This document shows, one piece after another, positions 34,246-44,331 of a DNA stretch of 64,000 nucleotides. Made by a program: the position numbers and the translations under genes. The notes below the pieces were generated by a model that saw only the letters and a list, made by a program, of their open reading frames with translations, was not told where the DNA came from and did no database searches. This DNA comes from Rhizobiaceae bacterium (GTDB taxonomy: Bacteria > Pseudomonadota > Alphaproteobacteria > Rhizobiales > Rhizobiaceae). The DNA lies in the NCBI GenBank assembly GCA_028279875.1, contig JANQMU010000015.1:120158-184157 (forward strand), written 5' to 3'. Each line of letters begins with the position of its first letter. The stretch's first letter is position 1.

Positions 34246-35844
34246 GTGTTGATTCCGATATACAAGTGCCTCGCCGGCGCCATACTGGTTGTCAGCCTGG
34301 CGGTCGAACCGGCCTTTGCCGACCATACGTTCAGATATGCGTTTCAGGGGGGATTGCATTCCCTCGATCCCTATTCCCGCAATGAAACCTTCAGTTTCGG
34401 TACGCTCGGCAATGTCTATGAGGGGTTGACGCGGCGCGGTGCGGATCTCGCGATCCTGCCGGGGCTGGCGGTAAAATGGGAACTGCTGGAGCCGACCCGC
34501 TGGCGGTTTCACCTGCGCGAGGGCGTCAAGTTTCACAATGGCAACGATTTCACCGCAGAGGATGTGGTGTTCTCGGCGAACCGGGTCCGTTCGGAGGGGT
34601 CAGATCTCAAAACGCGGATTCCGGCAGACGCCAAATTCGAGATCGTCGATGATCACACCGTCGATGTGGTGCTGTCATCGCCCAATCCGATCCTGCATTA
34701 TGAATGGGACAGCTGGGCGATGCTCGACAAGGAGTGGGTCGAAGCCACCGATTCTGTTCCCGTAACATCGGCGTCCGAAGATGTTTTGTCGACGATCTCG
34801 CTCGAGACCAACGGTACCGGACCGTTCCGGATAACGGAGCACGATCCCGGCCTGAAGACGGTCTTTGAGGCGAATTCGGACTGGTGGGACACGGCGAACA
34901 AGCAGTTCAACATCTCTCGGGCGGAGCTGACGACGATCGCATCGGATTCCACCCGCGTCGCCGCTCTGCTATCAGGCGATATGGACATGGTCTATCCGAT
35001 ACCGGTTCAGGACATCAAGCGGATCGAAGCCGACCCCGCGACGCGGGCGCTGACGGGACCGGAATTGCGGACGATCTTCCTGGGGATGGATCAGAAGCGC
35101 GATCAGTTGCTGTATTCCGACGTCAAGGGCAAGAACCCGTTCCAGGACAAACGCGTTCGCCAGGCATTCTACCAGGCGATCAATGTGGACGCGATCAGGC
35201 ACAAGATCATGCGCGATCTGTCGACGCCGGCATCGCTCCTGATTTCGCCCTTCATGTTTGCCAACGCTTCGCAATTCGAACGGCTGGAATATGATCCCGA
35301 AGCGGCCAAGCGCCTGCTGGCAGAGGCCGGTTACCCCGACGGATTCGAGATCGGCATGGATTGCCCGGTCGACCGCTATGTCAATGATGAGGCGATCTGC
35401 CAGGCCGTGGCAGCGATGCTGGCCCGCATAGGCATCAAGGTCAATCTCGACATCCAGCCGGCGGCGCAGTATTTCGGCCGAATCCTCTCATCCGGCGGCT
35501 TCGACACCTCGTTCTATCTTTTGGGCTGGACGCCCAGTTCTTACGATTCCTGGAATGTGCTGGCCAATCTGTATGGCTGCCGCGACGAAGCGGGAAATGG
35601 CGGCATGTTCAATATTGGCGGTTACTGCAATGGCGCTGTCGATGATCTGCTGCCCCGAATTCTGGTTGAAAACGATCCCGACGAACGTCTCGACCTGATT
35701 ACCCGGGCCTATGAAACGGCGGCCGACGATGTCGCCTATATTCCGCTCCATCAGCAGGGCCTTGCGTGGGGCGTTGCCGAGGGAACAGAGGTGGTCCAGC
35801 GTGCCGACAATGTGGTGATGCTGCACCATGTCACCAAGGATTGA
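34246..35844 (+). CDS. ABC transporter substrate-binding protein (peptide/nickel family 5)
   Basis: A 532-residue periplasmic binding protein with signal peptide (YKCLAGAILVVSLAVEPAFA). Family-5 features include VYEGLTRRGADLAILPGLAV, LREGVKFHNGNDFTAEDVVF, FQDKRVRQAFYQAINVDAIR and YIPLHQQGLAWG. It likely binds oligopeptides, opines or related solutes for a Dpp-type importer. No permease or ATPase genes are adjacent on either side, so it is an orphan component. The start GTG 34246 has AAAGGGA upstream; TTG 34249 is next to it. Confidence 0.86.
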   Translation: MLIPIYKCLAGAILVVSLAVEPAFADHTFRYAFQGGLHSLDPYSRNETFSFGTLGNVYEGLTRRGADLAILPGLAVKWELLEPTRWRFHLREGVKFHNGNDFTAEDVVFSANRVRSEGSDLKTRIPADAKFEIVDDHTVDVVLSSPNPILHYEWDSWAMLDKEWVEATDSVPVTSASEDVLSTISLETNGTGPFRITEHDPGLKTVFEANSDWWDTANKQFNISRAELTTIASDSTRVAALLSGDMDMVYPIPVQDIKRIEADPATRALTGPELRTIFLGMDQKRDQLLYSDVKGKNPFQDKRVRQAFYQAINVDAIRHKIMRDLSTPASLLISPFMFANASQFERLEYDPEAAKRLLAEAGYPDGFEIGMDCPVDRYVNDEAICQAVAAMLARIGIKVNLDIQPAAQYFGRILSSGGFDTSFYLLGWTPSSYDSWNVLANLYGCRDEAGNGGMFNIGGYCNGAVDDLLPRILVENDPDERLDLITRAYETAADDVAYIPLHQQGLAWGVAEGTEVVQRADNVVMLHHVTKD

Positions 35845-35897
35845 CGGTTTCCGATCAACCGGTATGAGTGCTTTGTAGCCCCCGTTAACAACGCGCT

Positions 35898-36812
35898 TCA
35901 GCGGTTCAGGGGCTGTTTTCCCACCGCAAGACCGTCCCGCTTGCTTTCCTCATGCGGTTCGACATGGATTGTGATGTGGGCGCCTGCCATCGCCCTGCCC
36001 AGCGCCGCTTCGATGCGGTTGCAGATGGCATGCGAGTCCGCAACGCTCATGGTGCCGTCCACCACCAGGTGGAATTCGATGAAGGATGTGTGTCCGGCGC
36101 TGCGGGTCTTGATATCATGCACCTCCATGGCGCCCTCTGCATTGGCCAGAATGATTTCGCGGATCCGGGCGGCCTCGGCATCATCGACGGCGCTGTCCAT
36201 CAGCCCGTCGACCGACGATGAGATGACCTTCCATCCCTCTCGCAGGACATTGATACCGACAGCGATGGCAACGACCGAATCGATGAATTGCCAGCCCGTC
36301 GCCAATACCAGCACCAGCCCGACAAGGACGCCGGCCGACGTCATGACGTCCACCAGGATATGGCGGCCGTCGGCGAGCAGAGCGGGCGACCGCGCCTGCC
36401 TGCCGGCCGATATCAGCACCCAGGCCCAAGCGCCGTTGATCGCCGCCGAGACAAAGTTGACCGCCATGCCGAGAGCCGGCATCTGTAGGTCATACGGGCG
36501 GCGGAGGGCGGAGATCGCCTCGTTGAAAATCAACAGCGCGGCAAGGACGATAAGAACCCCCTCGATCACGGCGGAAAAATACTCGGCCTTGGAATGACCG
36601 AACGGATGTCCCTTGTCCGCCGGCCTGTGACTGATGCGAATGGCAAACCACGCGAGCAGGGCAGTCACAACATTGACGGCCGATTCCAGCGCGTCGGAAT
36701 AAAGCGCCACCGATCCGGTGATCCGCCACGCCAGCACCTTGAGGCCGAGAACCACGGTCGCAACGAGGATCGACCAGCCCGCAAGGCGGGCGATGTTGTT
36801 GCGGATGGCCAT
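35898..36812 (-). CDS. Cation diffusion facilitator family transporter
   Basis: A protein of about 304 residues with six membrane helices and a C-terminal cytoplasmic ferredoxin-like domain (MEVHDIKTRSAGHTSFIEFH, ITIHVEPHEE). The helix-2 metal motif reads LYSDALESAVNVV and helix 5 reads LLADGRHILVDVMTS. By comparison with FieF, the two helix-2 Asp ligands appear as Glu and Asn, so metal choice may differ from zinc/iron. It exports a divalent metal in exchange for protons. The start ATG 36812 is a judgement: the frame is open to 36896. Confidence 0.85.
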   Translation of the reverse strand: MAIRNNIARLAGWSILVATVVLGLKVLAWRITGSVALYSDALESAVNVVTALLAWFAIRISHRPADKGHPFGHSKAEYFSAVIEGVLIVLAALLIFNEAISALRRPYDLQMPALGMAVNFVSAAINGAWAWVLISAGRQARSPALLADGRHILVDVMTSAGVLVGLVLVLATGWQFIDSVVAIAVGINVLREGWKVISSSVDGLMDSAVDDAEAARIREIILANAEGAMEVHDIKTRSAGHTSFIEFHLVVDGTMSVADSHAICNRIEAALGRAMAGAHITIHVEPHEESKRDGLAVGKQPLNR

Positions 36813-36854
36813 GGGCGGTGACAATCGCCTCCGATATTCTTCCCTGTCTGATAA

Positions 36855-37970
<1,116 letters not shown>

Positions 37971-37971
37971 T

Positions 37972-37994
37972 CGGGCAAGCGCACCGCGTGCCCG
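37972..37994 (+). terminator. Hairpin after prolyl aminopeptidase
   Basis: CGGGCA (37972-37977) pairs with TGCCCG (37989-37994), followed by TTCGTC. There is no strong T tract, so it may be a weak terminator. Confidence 0.35.
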
Positions 37995-38085
37995 TTCGTC
38001 AGCGCACCGCGTTGATTCCCTGTAAAAACGTCGATCGCTGCCGATCGCACGCCATCATCCATTCTGACATCGAGGAGACCGTTCC

Positions 38086-39114
38086 ATGCATTACACACCC
38101 GATCCGGATCGCTACACAAAGATGGTCTACAACCGTTGCGGCAGGAGCGGCCTGAAACTGCCGGTGGTCTCGCTCGGGCTCTGGCACAATTTCGGCGACG
38201 ATACGCCGTTCGACACCGGCCGCGCCATCTGTCGCACCGCTTTCGACCAGGGCATCACCCATTTCGACCTCGCCAACAATTACGGACCGCCGGCCGGCAG
38301 CGCCGAACGGGCCTTCGGTGAGATCTTGCGCACCGATTTCGCCGCCCACCGCGATGAACTCGTCATCTCCTCGAAGGCCGGGTATTTCATGTGGAACGGT
38401 CCCTATGGCGAATGGGGTAGCCGAAAATACATGATCGCGTCCTGCGACCAGAGCCTGAAGCGCATGGGTCTCGACTATGTCGACATCTTCTATTCGCACC
38501 GGTTCGATCCTGAAACACCATTGGAAGAGACCATGGGCGCGCTCGATCATCTCGTACGCTCCGGCAAGGCGCTCTATGCCGGAATATCGTCCTACAGCGC
38601 CGAGCGGACGCGGGAGGCGGTCGCCATTTTGAAGGACCTTGGAACACCGTGCCTCATCCACCAGCCGAGCTACAACATGATCAATCGCTGGGTGGAGCGG
38701 GACGGCCTGAAGGACACCCTGGCCGAACTCGGCGTCGGATCGATCGCCTTCACGCCGCTCGCCCAGGGCATGCTGACCAATAAATATCTGAAGGGAATCC
38801 CCGAGGGCAGCCGCGCCACCCAGCAAAAATCGCTGAACCCGAAACTCCTGTCGGAGCGCACGATTGCCAATCTGCGGCAGCTCGATGCCATCGCCAAGCG
38901 TCGTGGCCAGACCCTGGCGCAGATGGCGATTGCCTGGGTTCTGCGCGGCGGCGGCATCACATCGGCCCTGATCGGCGCGTCAAACCCGCAGCAGGTGGTC
39001 GACAGCGCTGAAGCGGTGCGGAATCTGGATTTCACGCCCGAGGAACTGGCCGAGATTGATGAATATGCCGACGAGGAGAGCGTCAATCTCTGGGCCAAAT
39101 CCTCTGAGAATTGA
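38086..39114 (+). CDS. Aldo/keto reductase (YghZ/L-glyceraldehyde 3-phosphate reductase type)
   Basis: A 342-residue TIM-barrel NADPH oxidoreductase. The tetrad is intact: Asp61 and Tyr66 (THFDLANNYGPPAG), Lys97 (ISSKAGY), His138 (FYSHRFDP). The cofactor segment GGGITSALIGASNPQQVVD is near the C-terminus. Length and wording (YTKMVYNRCGRSGLKLP) match the YghZ subgroup, which reduces L-glyceraldehyde 3-phosphate and methylglyoxal. It stands alone between pip and the AraC gene. Confidence 0.9.
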   Translation: MHYTPDPDRYTKMVYNRCGRSGLKLPVVSLGLWHNFGDDTPFDTGRAICRTAFDQGITHFDLANNYGPPAGSAERAFGEILRTDFAAHRDELVISSKAGYFMWNGPYGEWGSRKYMIASCDQSLKRMGLDYVDIFYSHRFDPETPLEETMGALDHLVRSGKALYAGISSYSAERTREAVAILKDLGTPCLIHQPSYNMINRWVERDGLKDTLAELGVGSIAFTPLAQGMLTNKYLKGIPEGSRATQQKSLNPKLLSERTIANLRQLDAIAKRRGQTLAQMAIAWVLRGGGITSALIGASNPQQVVDSAEAVRNLDFTPEELAEIDEYADEESVNLWAKSSEN

Positions 39115-39150
39115 GCCGGACCAATCACCGCCCATGCCAATAGACACCCG

Positions 39151-40155
39151 TCAGTGCGGCGCCTGCCGGGACTGCGAGAATTGTGTCGGCGACAGGCCGG
39201 TCTGCCGCTTGAAGACATTGGAAAAATACTGGCTCGAGGAGAACCCGCAGGCCATCGCGACATCGGTAATGGACGCGCTGTCCCGGGCGCCCAGAAGCGA
39301 CTTGGCGGCCTGAAGCCGGCACTCCTTGAGATAACGAAGCGGTGTCATATTGGTGAGGTCCTTGCAGTGGGACGCAAATTGCGTTCGTCCCAGCCCGCAG
39401 GCCATCGCCATGCTGTCAAGCGTCCAGTCTTCGTCAAGCCGATCCTTCAGCCGCTCCAGAAACAGGGCGACGCCGCGCCGCGTGGAGGTCTGCGTACCAT
39501 CGATCATGGTGGGGTTCTGCTCCAGCAATTCGAGCAGGTCGAGCAGCAGGCGGTTGATGAGCAGTGCGAGCGATGAGATCCGGGTGCGGCAATCGCGGTC
39601 GCTGACCTTGGCGGCGATATCCTCGAACGTCTGGCAGAAATTGCCGGCGGCCTCCCAGACGGGATGCTCGTTGCCCTGCAGCAGACGGGTGAGTCGTCCG
39701 ATTTCATCCTCGGACAGCATGATCCAGTCGGGCCAGATCCATTTCTGTCCCGGTTGCCTGACATCGACGTCCAGTATCAGCCAATGCAGCAGACACGCCT
39801 TGACATGCGGCCTTCCGACGCGGTGTTCCTGCCAGGGGCGAGTGACGGTCAGGCTGCCCCGGTTGAGGTCGAAATCCAGGTCGTCGACGGAAAAGCCGAC
39901 CTGGCCGCGGGTCAGGCAGGTGATTTCGACACCCTCGTTCCGATGCCAGTCCAGGCCCCAGTTCAGATCCCGGGGCGCATCCCAGAAACCCACGGATTTC
40001 AGCCCCGGCAGCGCATCCGGCGGCAGCCTCTCGCCGGGGTAGGTTTCACGGGCCAGTGCGTGAAAGTCCAATTCGCCACGCCTTGCCGATGCACGCAGCG
40101 CCTTGCACGTATCCGCCTGATAGTAATGATTCCCATCCAGAAATGCGGCGACCAT
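39151..40155 (-). CDS. AraC family transcriptional regulator
   Basis: A 334-residue regulator with an N-terminal cupin-like sensing domain (LDWHRNEGVEITCLTRGQVG) and a C-terminal double helix-turn-helix (LDSMAMACGLGRTQFASHCK and ITDVAMACGFSSSQYFSNVF). AraC proteins of this layout bind a sugar and activate a divergent operon. The start ATG 40155 lies 5 nt after GGAGG (40158 is an alternative). It is divergent from the seven-gene transport and catabolic operon, which it most likely controls. The open frame continues far upstream as a shadow of that operon. Confidence 0.88.
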   Translation of the reverse strand: MVAAFLDGNHYYQADTCKALRASARRGELDFHALARETYPGERLPPDALPGLKSVGFWDAPRDLNWGLDWHRNEGVEITCLTRGQVGFSVDDLDFDLNRGSLTVTRPWQEHRVGRPHVKACLLHWLILDVDVRQPGQKWIWPDWIMLSEDEIGRLTRLLQGNEHPVWEAAGNFCQTFEDIAAKVSDRDCRTRISSLALLINRLLLDLLELLEQNPTMIDGTQTSTRRGVALFLERLKDRLDEDWTLDSMAMACGLGRTQFASHCKDLTNMTPLRYLKECRLQAAKSLLGARDSASITDVAMACGFSSSQYFSNVFKRQTGLSPTQFSQSRQAPH

Positions 40156-40260
40156 CATATCCTCCGCTGTTGTAATTTTTACCACTGCAATATGGCGCAA
40201 GATTTCCATCCGGCAAAATTGTAAGTCGTGGCGAGGGCGAAACAAGCGGGAGGAATACCG

Positions 40261-41112
40261 GTGGCGACCTACTCGATTTCGTTGAATATGGAGTTCGTCC
40301 GCAGCGCGGATCTGGATTTTGCCGCCGGCGTCGCCAAGGCCGCCGCGCTTGGCTACAGTCAAATCGAGCCGATGGTTCACACCGGCTGGGGACTGTTGAG
40401 TGAAGTGGGCTATTTCCATTCCTTTTCGATGGAGGAAGACCCGCTGCTCATGAAGGAGATCTGCGACCGCAACGGGCTGCGTGTCTCCAGCCTCAGCGGC
40501 CACAGCCCGCTGATGAAACCGGAGGCGGCCGTCGCGCGGCTGACCAGAGCCATCATCTTTGCCGACATGCTCGATGCGCCCTTTGTCAATACCGACGAGA
40601 TGCTCAAGCCTGACTGGATGGATGATGACGAGGCGCACGATGCGATGCGCTACAGTCTGAGGAAGGCATCCATGGTGGCGGCGCGCCACAAGGTGTTCCT
40701 GTGCGTCGAGCCTCACGGCATCTACACCAAGACCAGCGAGGGTCTGCTGAAGATCGTCGATCTGGTGAAATCCGACTGGATCGGCGTAAACTGGGACACG
40801 GGCAATGCCTATCTCGCCGCTGCCGAAGACCCCTATGAAGCGCTGGAACGCGTACGGGATCGCGTGCTGCATGTGCACGCCAAGGATATCAGCTATGAAC
40901 ATGCCGACCGTGAACGCGGCCTGGTGACCGGGACTCCGGTGGGCTGTGCCTGCGGGGAGGGCGTTGTGGATTGGGAGCGTGTTCTCGGTATACTCGACCC
41001 TCTCGATCGCGAAATCACGCTGTCCGTCGAATGCGGAACCATTGAACAGGCCGAGCGAAGCCTGCCCTTTCTCAAGAAGGTGATCGGCAACCGGCTGGCC
41101 GAGGCCGGGTAG
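40261..41112 (+). CDS. Sugar phosphate isomerase/epimerase (xylose isomerase-like TIM barrel)
   Basis: A 283-residue AP-endonuclease-2/xylose-isomerase-like TIM barrel. Metal-ligand segments expected for the family are visible: CVEPHGIYTK, GVNWDTGNAY, VLHVHAKDISYEH and SVECGTIEQAE. It likely interconverts a keto/aldo or epimeric sugar, inosose or keto-glycoside; the exact substrate is unknown. GTG 40261 has GGGAGGAA upstream. It is the first gene of the operon and is paralogous in fold to the sixth gene. Confidence 0.83.
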   Translation: MATYSISLNMEFVRSADLDFAAGVAKAAALGYSQIEPMVHTGWGLLSEVGYFHSFSMEEDPLLMKEICDRNGLRVSSLSGHSPLMKPEAAVARLTRAIIFADMLDAPFVNTDEMLKPDWMDDDEAHDAMRYSLRKASMVAARHKVFLCVEPHGIYTKTSEGLLKIVDLVKSDWIGVNWDTGNAYLAAAEDPYEALERVRDRVLHVHAKDISYEHADRERGLVTGTPVGCACGEGVVDWERVLGILDPLDREITLSVECGTIEQAERSLPFLKKVIGNRLAEAG

Positions 41113-41161
41113 GCTCGTCCCCGCGCGGTTCCGGACAGGTGTTGCATGAAAGGCGCTGCAC

Positions 41162-42085
41162 ATGAATGCCAAAGCCGTTTTCCGCCGGGACCGCACCCCG
41201 ATCCTGTCACGAAAGACGCGCGAATGGATCACGGCATATTTGTTTCTCCTTCCGAACATCATCAGCATCGGCGGCTTCGTCGTGATCCCGCTTGTCGCGG
41301 GTCTGGTCATCAGCTTCACGGATTGGGATCTGCTGAGCCCGCCCAACTGGGTCGGATCGGAGAACTACCAGAGCCTGTGGACCGATCGGGTTTTCTGGCA
41401 GAGCCTCAAGGTGACATTTCTGTATTCGCTGATGGTCATACCCGGCGGCCTGGTGGTTTCCCTGGCCATCGCGGCCGCCCTGAACAACAGGATTCGCGGC
41501 CTGCGCATCTATCAGATGCTGTTCTTTCTGCCCTACGTTTCTTCGACGGTGGCCGTGGCCCTGGTGTGGAAGTGGGTTCTCAACCCCGATTACGGTGTCG
41601 TCAATTCCTTTCTGGGCCTGGTCGGGTTGCCGCAGCCCTACTGGCTGACGGACCCGTCCACCGCGATCATTTCGGTGGCGGTCGTATCGGTCTGGCAGAC
41701 CGCCGGCTACAACGCCATTCTCCTTTTGGCCGCGATGCGCTCCATTCCCGCCCACTATTACGAGGCCGCCCGCCTCGACGGCGCCAATTCCCGGCAGCTC
41801 TTCTTTCGCGTCACGATTCCCCTGATCATGCCCGCCATATTCTTCGTGACGATCACCTCGTTGCTGAACTCCTTCATTCAGTCCTTCAACCTCATCTACG
41901 TCATGACAGAGGGCGGGCCCGGAAACGCCACCAAGGTCATCATGTTCTACGTGTGGGAGAACGCATTTCAGTTCTTCAAGATGGGTTATGCCTCGGCCGT
42001 TTCCTATGTCCTGTGCGCCATTCTCATCGTCATCGCACTGGCCCAGGCCTGGCTGATCGGCCGAAACAACGAACAGCTTCGGTAG
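41162..42085 (+). CDS. Carbohydrate ABC transporter permease (MalF/UgpA type)
   Basis: A 307-residue inner-membrane permease with about six helices. The EAA loop that contacts the ATPase is YYEAARLDGANSRQLFFRVT (near residues 200-219). It starts with a basic cytoplasmic stretch RDRTPILSRKTREW. It pairs with the MalG-type permease 9 nt downstream and with the binding protein and ATPase of the same operon. Confidence 0.9.
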   Translation: MNAKAVFRRDRTPILSRKTREWITAYLFLLPNIISIGGFVVIPLVAGLVISFTDWDLLSPPNWVGSENYQSLWTDRVFWQSLKVTFLYSLMVIPGGLVVSLAIAAALNNRIRGLRIYQMLFFLPYVSSTVAVALVWKWVLNPDYGVVNSFLGLVGLPQPYWLTDPSTAIISVAVVSVWQTAGYNAILLLAAMRSIPAHYYEAARLDGANSRQLFFRVTIPLIMPAIFFVTITSLLNSFIQSFNLIYVMTEGGPGNATKVIMFYVWENAFQFFKMGYASAVSYVLCAILIVIALAQAWLIGRNNEQLR

Positions 42086-42094
42086 GGACCCGGT

Positions 42095-42922
42095 ATGAAA
42101 AACAGGACAGCAAAATCCATACTGGTTCACGGCATCCTGATACTGGGTGCGTTTTCAGCGCTGATGCCGCTGATGTGGATGATCTCCACATCCTTCAAGC
42201 CGGCCGAGGACATCTTTTCCCTGCCTCCGCAGTGGATTCCCGACCCGCCGACACTCGCCAATTACGAACGGCTATTCACGTCGATTCCGTTCGCCCGGCA
42301 ATTTCTCAACACCTTCATCGTTTCGACGTCGATTGTCATCGGCCAGCTGCTTTTCAGCTCGATGGCGGCCTATGCCTTCGCCCGCCTGCGGTTTCCGGGG
42401 CGAAACGTCCTCTTTTTCGCCTTCCTGAGCACGCTTATGGTGCCCAATGTCGCAACCCTGGTTCCGTCATTTATCGTGGTTCGCGAACTCGGCTGGATCA
42501 ACAATTATCTCGGATTGATCGGGCCCTATCTGCTGGGCAGCGCCATCGCGACCTTCCTGATCCGACAGTTCATGCTGACGATACCCGCGGAACTGGAAGA
42601 TGCGGCCCGCATGGACGGCGCCGGCCACATCAAGATCTTCTTCCTGGTCATTCTGCCGCTGACAAGGCCGGCGCTCGCCGTGGTCGGGCTCTTCGCCTTC
42701 GTGTTCTTCTGGAACGATTTTCTGTGGCCGCTGATCATCATCAATTCGGAATCCATGAAAACGCTCACCGTATCGATCGCCAGCCTTTCGGCCAGTGTCT
42801 ACGGAACCGACTGGGGCGTGCTCATGGCCGGCGCCACGATGACCATACTTCCGCTCATCGCGGTGTTCCTTCTGACCCAGAAATATTTCCTCGAGGGCAT
42901 CCAGATTACCGGCCTGAAATGA
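42095..42922 (+). CDS. Carbohydrate ABC transporter permease (MalG/UgpE type)
   Basis: A 275-residue permease with about six helices. The EAA loop reads ELEDAARMDGAGHIKIFFLV and the family signature MSTSFKPAEDIFSLPPQWIP-like stretch follows helix 1 (ISTSFKPAEDIFSLPPQWIP here). It is the second membrane subunit of the importer. The reading frame ends 37 nt before the binding-protein start. Confidence 0.9.
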   Translation: MKNRTAKSILVHGILILGAFSALMPLMWMISTSFKPAEDIFSLPPQWIPDPPTLANYERLFTSIPFARQFLNTFIVSTSIVIGQLLFSSMAAYAFARLRFPGRNVLFFAFLSTLMVPNVATLVPSFIVVRELGWINNYLGLIGPYLLGSAIATFLIRQFMLTIPAELEDAARMDGAGHIKIFFLVILPLTRPALAVVGLFAFVFFWNDFLWPLIIINSESMKTLTVSIASLSASVYGTDWGVLMAGATMTILPLIAVFLLTQKYFLEGIQITGLK

Positions 42923-42959
42923 CGTGAAGAAAAATGAGATCCAAAGGGAGGATATTCCA

Positions 42960-44270
42960 ATGAGAAGCAATCGTTTTTTCTGCACACGCGCCGTTGCCGC
43001 GCTGGCGACCGCAGCCGCTCTTGCGGTCTTCGGCGGCGTTTCGGCGACCGCCCAGGAGACGGGCAAACTGACCATTGCCTCGTTTTACCCGGTCGACAAG
43101 GTGGCCGGCTGGGAGGGAATGCTGAAATCATTCCGGGAAAAACACGGAGATGTCGAGATCGAGGTGCAGGTGACGCCCTTCGCCCAATATCTTCCCAAAC
43201 TGCTCAGCCAGATCGCCGGAGGCGATGCTCCGGATGTCGTCGCGGTGGAGAACACCCCGTTTCCCCAATTCGTCAGGCGGAACATCCTGGAAGACCTGAC
43301 GCCCCTGATGGAGGCCACCGACGGGTTTACCCGCGACGACTTCTTCGAGCATCTTCTCGACCGCTATACGGTGGATGGCAAGGTGCACGGCATACCGTAT
43401 GACGCCCAGCCTTTTGCGATCCTCTACTACAACCCTTCCATGTTCGAGCAGGCCGGAGTCGAGGAGCCGACCGGTGATTGGAGCTGGGACCAGTTGCGGA
43501 GTGCGGCGCTGGCGCTGACCGACCAGGATACACAGACTTACGGCCTTTGCCTGAGCGCCAACACGAGAAGCAACTGGCGGTATTTCCTGTTTTCAGGGGG
43601 CGGATCCTATGTCGATGACGGGCGCATGCCGACCCGGTCCACCGTTGCCGACGCGGCTTCGGTCGACGCGACCAAGTTCTACATTGCCCTGATGAACGAG
43701 GACAAATCCGTGCCGACGGTGCGGACCCTGGAGGCCATGGGCGGCGCTTCGCAGAATTGCACCAACCTGTTCCTCAACGGCAAGTCGGCAATGATGATCG
43801 GCGGTTTCTGGAAGGCCGTGGAAAATCCGGAAGCCTTCAAGAAAATGGGCGTGAAGATCGCGATGGCCCCGGTCAAGGACCCGCAGGACCGGGTGTATCC
43901 GACCGGTGGTACGGCCTATTCCATTCTGAGAACATCCGACAACAAGGAACTGGCCTGGTCGTTCCTGCAGGAGTTTCTCGGGGAGGCGGGCTTCAAGGCC
44001 GCCTATGGCGAAGCCGATCTTGGGGCGATCTATCCGCCGGCACACCGGCCTGCCTTCAATTGGTATTCATCGCAACCCATCGAATTCCTCGACGGCCTGC
44101 AGCCGAACTCCGATGCGCTCGCCTTCATCCGCTTCGCACCGTTCCGCACCGATTGGACCGAAATCAGGACCCGGTGTGTCGATCCGGATCTGGACGCCAT
44201 GTTGAACGGCACCGCCAATGCCGACGAAACCCTCAAGGCCATGGCATCCTGTATCGACGGTTCGCTGTAG
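42960..44270 (+). CDS. Extracellular sugar-binding protein (family 1)
   Basis: A 436-residue solute-binding protein with a signal peptide (TRAVAALATAAALAVFGGVS, cleavage likely after TAQ or SATAQ). Family-1 features include ASFYPVDKVAGWEGMLKSFR, YLPKLLSQIAGGDAPDVVAV and GKSAMMIGGFWKAVENPEAF. It delivers the sugar to the MalF/MalG-type permeases. ATG 42960 is set by GGGAGG 8 nt upstream; an in-frame ATG at 42924 has none. Confidence 0.9.
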   Translation: MRSNRFFCTRAVAALATAAALAVFGGVSATAQETGKLTIASFYPVDKVAGWEGMLKSFREKHGDVEIEVQVTPFAQYLPKLLSQIAGGDAPDVVAVENTPFPQFVRRNILEDLTPLMEATDGFTRDDFFEHLLDRYTVDGKVHGIPYDAQPFAILYYNPSMFEQAGVEEPTGDWSWDQLRSAALALTDQDTQTYGLCLSANTRSNWRYFLFSGGGSYVDDGRMPTRSTVADAASVDATKFYIALMNEDKSVPTVRTLEAMGGASQNCTNLFLNGKSAMMIGGFWKAVENPEAFKKMGVKIAMAPVKDPQDRVYPTGGTAYSILRTSDNKELAWSFLQEFLGEAGFKAAYGEADLGAIYPPAHRPAFNWYSSQPIEFLDGLQPNSDALAFIRFAPFRTDWTEIRTRCVDPDLDAMLNGTANADETLKAMASCIDGSL

Positions 44271-44331
44271 AAAAGGTCAGTCGCGGATGGGATGAAGAGC
44301 ATCCCATCCGCCTTGGAGGATTATCTGACAC

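Noticed and set aside
40156-41346. N-terminal 397 residues of the long minus-strand frame continuing the AraC gene
   Set aside because: This part is antisense to the isomerase and permease genes and lacks any recognisable domain; the AraC protein starts with GGAGG-supported ATG 40155.
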